Source: Gonocerus acuteangulatus
Taxonomy: Eukaryota; Arthropoda; Insecta; Hemiptera; Coreidae
DNA length: 64,000 bases
Direction: 5' to 3'
NCBI GenBank assembly: GCA_946811695.1
Contig: OX328126.1
Span: 3,877,418 to 3,941,417, forward strand
Part shown: piece after piece, positions 58,573-64,000 of the stretch
Layout of the letters: each line of letters starts with the position of its first letter
How positions within the stretch are numbered: position 1 is the stretch's first letter
The notes under the pieces: model-generated
Told to the model about the DNA's origin: nothing
Database searches by the model: none
The model's input: the letters and a program-made list of their open reading frames with translations, nothing else
Program-made: the position numbers and the translations under genes

Positions 58573-58739
58573 CTGAAAAATATCAATGCAACAAAAAATT
58601 AATATTTTAATTCATCAATGGGTAACTATTGGAATTTCATTGAAGCCTCACCACTGAATAAATTGAAAAGTTTGCTTTCAAAAAAAAAAAAGGTCAACAC
58701 TTTATAACTTTATTTATTTAAATATTAATGTATATTTAC

Positions 58740-58922
58740 ATATAACAAAGATTTTTTAAATGGGTTTTGTACAGGTTACCATGCTCTTCTAGTCGTGATA
58801 GGTGTTATGACTTTTCTTCTTTTTTTTAAAGAAAAGTTACCACCCCTATTGGGAATCGAACCTACAACCTTAGGAACGGAGTACATACGCCTTAACACTC
58901 ACAGCCATTAAGCCACCCTTTA
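58740..58922 (-). mobile_element. tRNA-derived SINE, S1 family (inverted, in intron)
   Basis: The reverse complement has the tRNA-like head with ggttcgattccc, preceded by the gtgagtgttaaggcgt-type region, and then a decayed stem and tail (ggtaacctgt). It matches 47358-47566 with more divergence. It is not a functional tRNA gene. Confidence 0.8.
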
Positions 58923-58944
58923 TTTTTATCAACATATTTTAGGA

Positions 58945-59218
58945 GGCAGAAGGTCAAATTTTAATAAGTACACATTAGTCTTTAATAATTTTTTATTTGG
59001 CTTAGCATGTTTCACGTCCCCTTGACGCCTTTTCAGGAGCACTTAAAATACAAATCACACCTCAACCTCAGACAACCTTCCAATGGCGAGGCCATGCCTA
59101 GAAGGTTGAGGCTGTATTTGAAGTGCTCCTGAAGAGGTGTTAAGGGGACTTGAAACATGTCGAGCCAAATAAAAATGTATTAAATAATAATGTGTAATTT
59201 TTGATATTTGACCTTCCG
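58945..59218. mobile_element. foldback element, ~110-bp arms
   Basis: gcagaaggtcaaattttaat ... tttatttggcttagcatgtt, tcacgtccccttgacgcc, ttcaggagcacttaaaatac is mirrored by gtatttgaagtgctcctgaa, gaggtgttaaggggacttga, aacatgtcgagccaaataaa ... tatttgaccttc. The arms differ by small changes. The right arm contains CTGAAGA...GAAACATGTC. Confidence 0.85.
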
Positions 59219-59669
59219 TCACATAAAATACATTGTAAAATATAGGGTCACCATCTTATTATTGTTTTATTTATAAATTCGCAAAAGAAAAAAATTGAAT
59301 AGAGTCAAGACATATAAGCATGGAATTCTAAAATCTTATGACCAACCCCTGATTAAATCTACCTTCCCATTCCCAACTGTCAATGATCTCCACTCAATGA
59401 AATCTTGTGTTATTTTTAAAGCTTAGAATAGAGACTCTTAACACTTTGGCTGTGGGTGTGATTACGGAAGGACACTAGCGATCCTACCCGCTTACGAGTG
59501 TCCCTTCAGAAGGACACTCCTCCATTACTTATCCCTTGAGATTCAAAAGGCTCGTAAATGGAGGGGATTCACTATTACAGCTCCAGGCAAAGATAGTGAC
59601 AATTTTCAACCTTTGGACAACAGCTGAAGACGAATCAAGCTCTGTCATCTAAGCTTCAGGCAGATTATA
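59219..59669. other. intron sequence, nothing recognised
   Basis: Contains gaaggacactagcgatcc and gaaggacactcctcc, a short local repeat. No exon features. Confidence 0.45.
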
Positions 59670-60287
59670 TTAACCCTTACGAGACGGCAACCCGCAATAC
59701 CTCAGATACCCGTGGAGCGGAGCCCGTTTCACTCTCCTGGTTCCACAGGACAGTATTAAAATAGCTGAGTCTACACCCCTCTTCTCTTCTCATTTCTCAT
59801 AATACACTTTCATTATTTCTTTCTTTATAAAGTTCCTTGTTACCATTTTTCTCATTCTGGGCTTAAAGACTTTTTGTTTAAATTTTAAAATATTGTTTTT
59901 TTTTTTGTTTTTTTTTTTTTAAATTTTGGAATTATTTTTTCTAAAAATAATACCGTTAGATATTTCGGTGTAGGACCGAGCACAATAACGCCCTTCAGAG
60001 GGATCAGAACTACGCAAAAGGGAAATCTCTATTTCAAAAGCTAAAATTTGCTTTATATGAAGTCTAGCAGATATTAAAGTGACTAGAGCTTGAAAAACTT
60101 ACCGTTAGATATTGCAAAAAGCTGTCACAGCTGTAACTATCAGTCCCAAAACGAAGAAATGGCCTTGTCACGAAACTGGCTATCAAGCTAAGGGGCATGC
60201 TGGCCCATTGTCATGAAAGTGGTTACCAGGGCACGGGGCATGACTGCCCGTTGCCACAAAAGTGACTACCAGTCTCGTATGGGTTAA
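59670..60287. mobile_element. piggyBac-type MITE with TTAA target sites
   Basis: Termini CCCTTACGAGACGG (59674) and CCAGTCTCGTATGGG (to 60283) are inverted repeats, and each is bordered by TTAA (59670-59673 and 60284-60287). TTAA duplication with CCC-starting ends is diagnostic of piggyBac. The 610-bp interior has no transposase. Near the right end a degenerate unit of about 55 bp (ggggcatgctggcccattg, ggggcatgactgcccgttg) is repeated. Confidence 0.9.
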
Positions 60288-61213
60288 AGAAGTTAAGTAT
60301 GAGTTCATTAAATAAAATATGTAATTATCACAAATTTGTATTCTCAATTACTTTCAACTGTTACTTGAATCGAAATACGCATTAAAAGCGCGTTCCACAT
60401 ATTTCAATTTTAGCCAATAGGCTCAGAGTGGTATTTGTTTCCTTTTTTACAGCCGTTTTCAAGATATTTAAGAGAATACATGAAAAGAATAAAATTTTCA
60501 ATAAAAATCTGACTCTTTTTAGCATCCAAAACTAAAATTAGATTTTTCTCTACATTCTCAAAAATGATTACAAATATCACTATGAAAGTGGTTATATTCG
60601 ATTCTCCTGATCAAAGTACACTTAAAAGGTGAGCCTGGAAACCTAGTAACTGTAAGGCCAAGATTTATTCTCTTAAGTTTGTTAAAAAAACAGTGTTCAA
60701 ATGAGCGAATTCTGCTGAGCAATGAACTCAAGTTTTTCCTTAACCCAATGAGAGGAAGGAATCTATTTGATTCTTCTTTAAGGTTCCTCGCTGGGGCATC
60801 ATCTTTCTTGTCTCCCGGCTTCTTTCTCCAACGGTGCTTGTTCCATGGCCAAATCTATTTGAATGTTCGACTATATTATCCCGTATATATTGAACTTAAT
60901 TAACTAAATTATTAATTTCAAGGGAACAACAGCCTCCCACCCACACGAAGAAATGAGTACCAACCGAGATCGGGACCATCACATCACCGTACTGCTCCTC
61001 TTGTGAAAATGCTTTAAGAGGTAAAATAGAACGAGACACACAGTACCGGGAGTTGTATTCACCCCGGGAGGGTGTCCACATTCTCCAGAGCCCGAGACTG
61101 TGACAGTCCAGAGAGGAGAGCGATGTCATGGCAGGACCAAACCCAGGCCGAAAGAAATGTTTTAAAGTTTATCGCTTTAACTCGCTAAATACGCTTTGTA
61201 TACTTGAACTAAA
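60288..61213. other. intron sequence, nothing firm
   Basis: A stop-free minus frame of about 56 codons at about 60905-60735 (NIVEHSNRFGHGTSTVGE...) has no splice or family support. I do not call it. Confidence 0.4.
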
Positions 61214-61893
61214 TCTATATATATATAAAAATCACGTGTCTGTCTGTTTGTCCATTCGTCTGTTTGTTCCTTATACAAATCCACACCGTTTGACTAATTT
61301 TGACCAAACTTGGAATACTGGTAGGTCTTGATACGTGAAGTCTCATAGGCTAAGTCAAAACCGTCAACCAGCTGTCTGTCTGTATGTTTGTTCCTCGTAC
61401 AAATCCACACCCTTTGTCCGATTTTCACCAAACTTGGCACAAAGGTAGGTCTTGATATGGGAAGTTTTGTAGGCTAAGTCAAACCGCCTACCAGATGTCT
61501 GTCTGTATGTTTGTTCCTAATAAAAATCCACACCCATCGTCCGATTTTGACCAAACTTGGTATACTGGTAGGTCTTGATACGGGAGGTCTCGTAGGCTAG
61601 GTCAAAAATGTCTACCAGCTGTCTGTCTGTATGTTTGTTGCTTATACAACACACCGTTTGACCGATTTTGACCAAACGTGGCACATGGGTAGGTCTTGAC
61701 TTGGGGAAAGTCATAGGCTAGGTTAAAATCGTCTATGACTCACGGTTCGGAGATGATGAGTTCGAAACAATGAACCCAAATAGTTACAGATTTGCGTTAT
61801 TAGATTTTAATATTAATTATTTGGTTTCTAATTTATTTTTGCTTTTCTAGATGTAGAAAGTAGGTGTAGCATAGCACGTCGGGTAACAGCTAG
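61214..61893 (+). mobile_element. non-autonomous Helitron, copy 2
   Basis: It starts TCTATATATATATAAAAATC after an A and ends AACAGCTAG before a T. The terminal hairpin reads GGTGT agcatagc ACGTC. The interior has four to five subrepeats of about 125 bp (tgtctgtctgtatgtttgtt, aaatccacacc, gaccaaacttgg, taggtcttgata). It lacks Rep/helicase. Confidence 0.82.
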
Positions 61894-62219
61894 TTAAAAA
61901 TAAAAATAAGCTTATTAAAATTTATTCTCTATTAGATTTAGAATTCAGTAAACTAATTTGATCATTTACAGTATAAGAAAAAGAAAAAGAAAATAATGAA
62001 GAAATAAAGGCAGAGGACCGTCCGAGGACACAGCATTAGCCCTCTCTTGGAGTCCTTTGTATTAACAGACCCTCATAGGCGTGTGTTGTGGGATGTGTCC
62101 GGTTTACATTCCTTGGCTTCCGTGGTTCCCACCACAATAATTAATTTAGTATTTTTGTGAAAAATTTCATAGAAATTTCATTTCATTTGTAGGCATTTCA
62201 AGGAAGGATATGATTACAC

Positions 62220-62435
62220 CACTCCTTCAGTTGGGGTCTCCCGTGGTCTAGTGGCTAGCGCGCTAGATTCATAAGCGGGAGATGGTGGGTTCGATCCCCA
62301 CCGGCGACAGGAATTTTCTCATCTCAGGGCTTGCTGAGAAAATTCCTGGCTGCACCCTGGATGTCGGCGCTAATGGCCAAGAATTGTCGATGCGCCGTAA
62401 AAAAAAAAGAAAAGAAAAAAAAAGCACTCCTTCAG
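62220..62435 (+). mobile_element. tRNA-derived SINE, S2 family, complete with 11-bp target duplication
   Basis: The body 62231-62424 has A box TGGTCTAGTGG and B box GGTTCGATCCC. A middle hairpin aggaattttctcatctcag/gctgagaaaattcct follows, then the tail cggcgctaatggcc...gtcgatgcgccg and an A-rich end. The direct repeat cactccttcag flanks it at 62220-62230 and 62425-62435. The tail hairpin is shared with the 5S-headed SINE at 13412. Confidence 0.93.
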
Positions 62436-62535
62436 GGTTTATACTAGATACCTTTTTATTTCCATGGAAAACAAATCTTTACCAGTCAGATTCATACCCA
62501 AGGGTAGTAAATTATCGGTGTTTTTATTAACATAC

Positions 62536-62638
62536 CATGAAGTAGGCTGGTAGGCTTGGCATCGCCACCATATTCTTCAGGGAGTATAGACAGAGGGATG
62601 AATTTTTCTAGTGTATCCATAGAACTGTGGAAGTGGAT
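62536..62638 (-). CDS. CRAL-TRIO protein, internal exon
   Basis: Acceptor ctttatttcag/ATC (62640-62639) and donor TTCATG/GTATGT (62535-62534) bound a 103-bp exon, phase 0 to phase 1. It encodes IHFHSSMDTLEKFIP then LSILPEEYGGDAKP. The I-H-x-H...L...I-x-x-x-x-L-P-E-E-Y-G-G pattern is the diagnostic end of the CRAL-TRIO lipid-binding domain. Confidence 0.92.
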
Positions 62639-62967
62639 CTGAAATAAAGTAAATGCCACTTTAAAGAAAGTCATTGTAAACTTTATTTGATTAATTGCTC
62701 AAACAAATTATGAAAATCAATAAATTTGTTACAGAAAGCATGTTTTTTCTCTTCGTATATAGTATGCCTATATATCTATATGAAGGAACTTACCAGGTTG
62801 AGGCTCTAAATTCAATAGATTGATTAAAAAAATAACTAAATAAAAATAAGTAATTAAAAAATAAAATAATAAAGTAAGAAAGAAAATATTAAATAAAAAA
62901 AAATATATACATTTATTTACATATCAATTCTTCTGAAGGATGATCCAATATACATTTTTGCCTTCCT

Positions 62968-63254
62968 CTTATTTCTTTTTGTGGCAGAGGGTCGATAAAG
63001 TAGTACACCATTTGTTCTCTCCAACTACTTTATTAGATATCTTTTGCCTGATGATTCGTGCTTTGTTTCGCACCTCATCAGGTGCTTTCCTTATCAGGAA
63101 GTCCTCTCATCATTTTCTCCGGAGAGGACTTCCTGATTCCGTGAAGGGTACGATGCAAAGCACAAAACATGTCACTTAAAATATATCAAATAAAGTAGTC
63201 AATGTAAGCCAATGTTGCGCTACTTTATCGACCCTTGCCATAAAAAGAAATAAG
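62968..63254. mobile_element. foldback element with ~36-bp inverted ends
   Basis: cttatttctttttgtggcag, agggtcgataaagtag on the left recurs inverted as ctactttatcgaccct, tgccataaaaagaaataag on the right. The centre holds hairpins, caggaagtcctctc/gagaggacttcctg and, read on the minus strand, GCACCTGATGAGGTGCGAAAC. It lies in the CRAL-TRIO intron. Confidence 0.8.
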
Positions 63255-63260
63255 AAAAAG

Positions 63261-63265
<5 letters not shown>

Positions 63266-63292
<27 letters not shown>
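63266..63292. repeat. (AT)n microsatellite
   Basis: A short AT dinucleotide tract next to the foldback element. Confidence 0.95.
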
Positions 63293-63299
<7 letters not shown>

Positions 63300-63612
63300 A
63301 TTACATGGACTCCTGTAAAACATCTAAAACTAAAATATACTATCTATCTATTTCCTCAAATAAACGTTATCCTAGTCCTTCATATTCTATTAATGAAACA
63401 TTATTTTATCTTCATGGAAAATTTGGTTTTTACCGTCTTTCCACTCTACCTGTCTTAATCTCATGAACAAAAACTATTATACGTTGCCACTTATATTAAT
63501 ATCAAAGCATAGCATTGTAAGTAAATTGCGAATGTGACTGTATTTTTAATATTCTTTGAAGTTTATTAGTAACATAATACTATCCGAAGACTATTCAGCC
63601 TGACAAACTCAC

Positions 63613-63723
63613 CATTTGCATTAGATCGGATTGGAGGAAAGGTTTGATGAGGCTAATGATTTTATCGGCAAACCAGACAGCGTTAATAGCGTGTACTCCT
63701 TTCAGTCTCACTGGGTGGGCATC
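63613..63723 (-). CDS. CRAL-TRIO protein, internal exon (5'-most in window)
   Basis: Acceptor tattctttttcttag/GAT (63725-63724) and donor CAAATG/GTGAGT (63612-63611) bound exactly 37 codons, phase 0 to 0. It encodes DAHPVRLKGVHAINAVWF then ADKIISLIKPFL. The P-V-R-x-K-G-x-H-x-I-N-x-x-W-F...I-K-P-F-L pattern is the core of the CRAL-TRIO fold, lining the lipid pocket, and it continues in frame into the exon at 62638. Family members are cytosolic carriers of retinoids, tocopherols or phosphoinositides. Which ligand applies cannot be read here. The N-terminal exons lie beyond 64000. Confidence 0.92.
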
Positions 63724-64000
63724 CTAAGAAAAAGAATAGAAAAACTTTATAAAAAATGTTTAGTAAAAATAAGTGTATCTGTGAAAAATATAATATTGAC
63801 ATTGCATAATTCTAAAAGGAATTATGATGAAATGATCCAACCCACTACATATATAATTTAGTGTTAGTTTGGTAAGTCAAATAGAAAACGTGATAATAGA
63901 ATTTTTCATAAATAAGAAAAAAATTACATATTTATTTAGTGTACTGCTTCTATGGTGATAGCACAATGTCTTCTAGACTTGGCCAGGCTATGAATCCAGA

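Noticed and set aside
60735..60905. A 56-codon minus frame in the CRAL-TRIO intron
   Set aside because: No splice sites in the right phase, no start and no recognisable domain; adding it would break the well-supported exon joining.
62231..62310. A tRNA gene (also at 9105, 18530, 47358, 58850)
   Set aside because: A and B boxes are present but the acceptor stem does not close, and each continues into a SINE body.

Overview
The window looks like nuclear DNA of an insect or other arthropod. It is AT-rich and repeat-dense, with split protein-coding exons that carry GT/AG splice sites, SINEs derived from tRNA and 5S rRNA, Helitrons, hAT and piggyBac MITEs, non-LTR retrotransposon relics, and many long (AT)n tracts. 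Nothing looks prokaryotic, and no coding-length operon structure is present. I cannot name the species.

Layout. 1-6790 is a 66-bp satellite of about 103 units, open at the left edge of the window. 6790-10780 is interspersed repeats, including a roughly 250-bp-arm palindrome. 10790-13335 is a 62-bp satellite of about 41 units. 13400-22600 holds two 5S-derived SINEs, an 89-bp minisatellite, Helitrons and Penelope-like tails. 22644-29526 contains two phase-compatible exons of a putative secreted or membrane protein on the minus strand, with a transposon-filled intron. 30466-31436 is a 90-bp minisatellite. 32173-32296 is an orphan exon candidate on the minus strand. 34600-45700 is dominated by one TIR element family (called family A here), a truncated LINE, a hAT MITE and an 80-bp minisatellite inside a foldback element. 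47235-49738 is a tandem segmental duplication lying directly upstream of the one complete gene, an intronless FKBP8-type immunophilin at 49877-51520 on the plus strand. 51520-58430 is AT-rich with nested LINE and foldback relics. 58430-63723 holds the last three coding exons of a CRAL-TRIO lipid-transfer protein on the minus strand, whose 5' part lies beyond the right edge, with a piggyBac MITE, a Helitron and SINEs in its introns.

The genes show no operon-like functional link. FKBP8 is a tail-anchored co-chaperone of mitochondria and ER, CRAL-TRIO proteins carry small lipids, and the third gene is unrecognised. Most of the information here is about repeats. Exact target-site duplications define several insertions. 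A SINE filled and empty site pair lies inside the segmental duplication. Tandem arrays have grown inside transposons. Recurring CTGAnGA...GAAAC motifs resemble hammerhead ribozyme cores. Family relationships are by eye, with no alignment or database search behind them.
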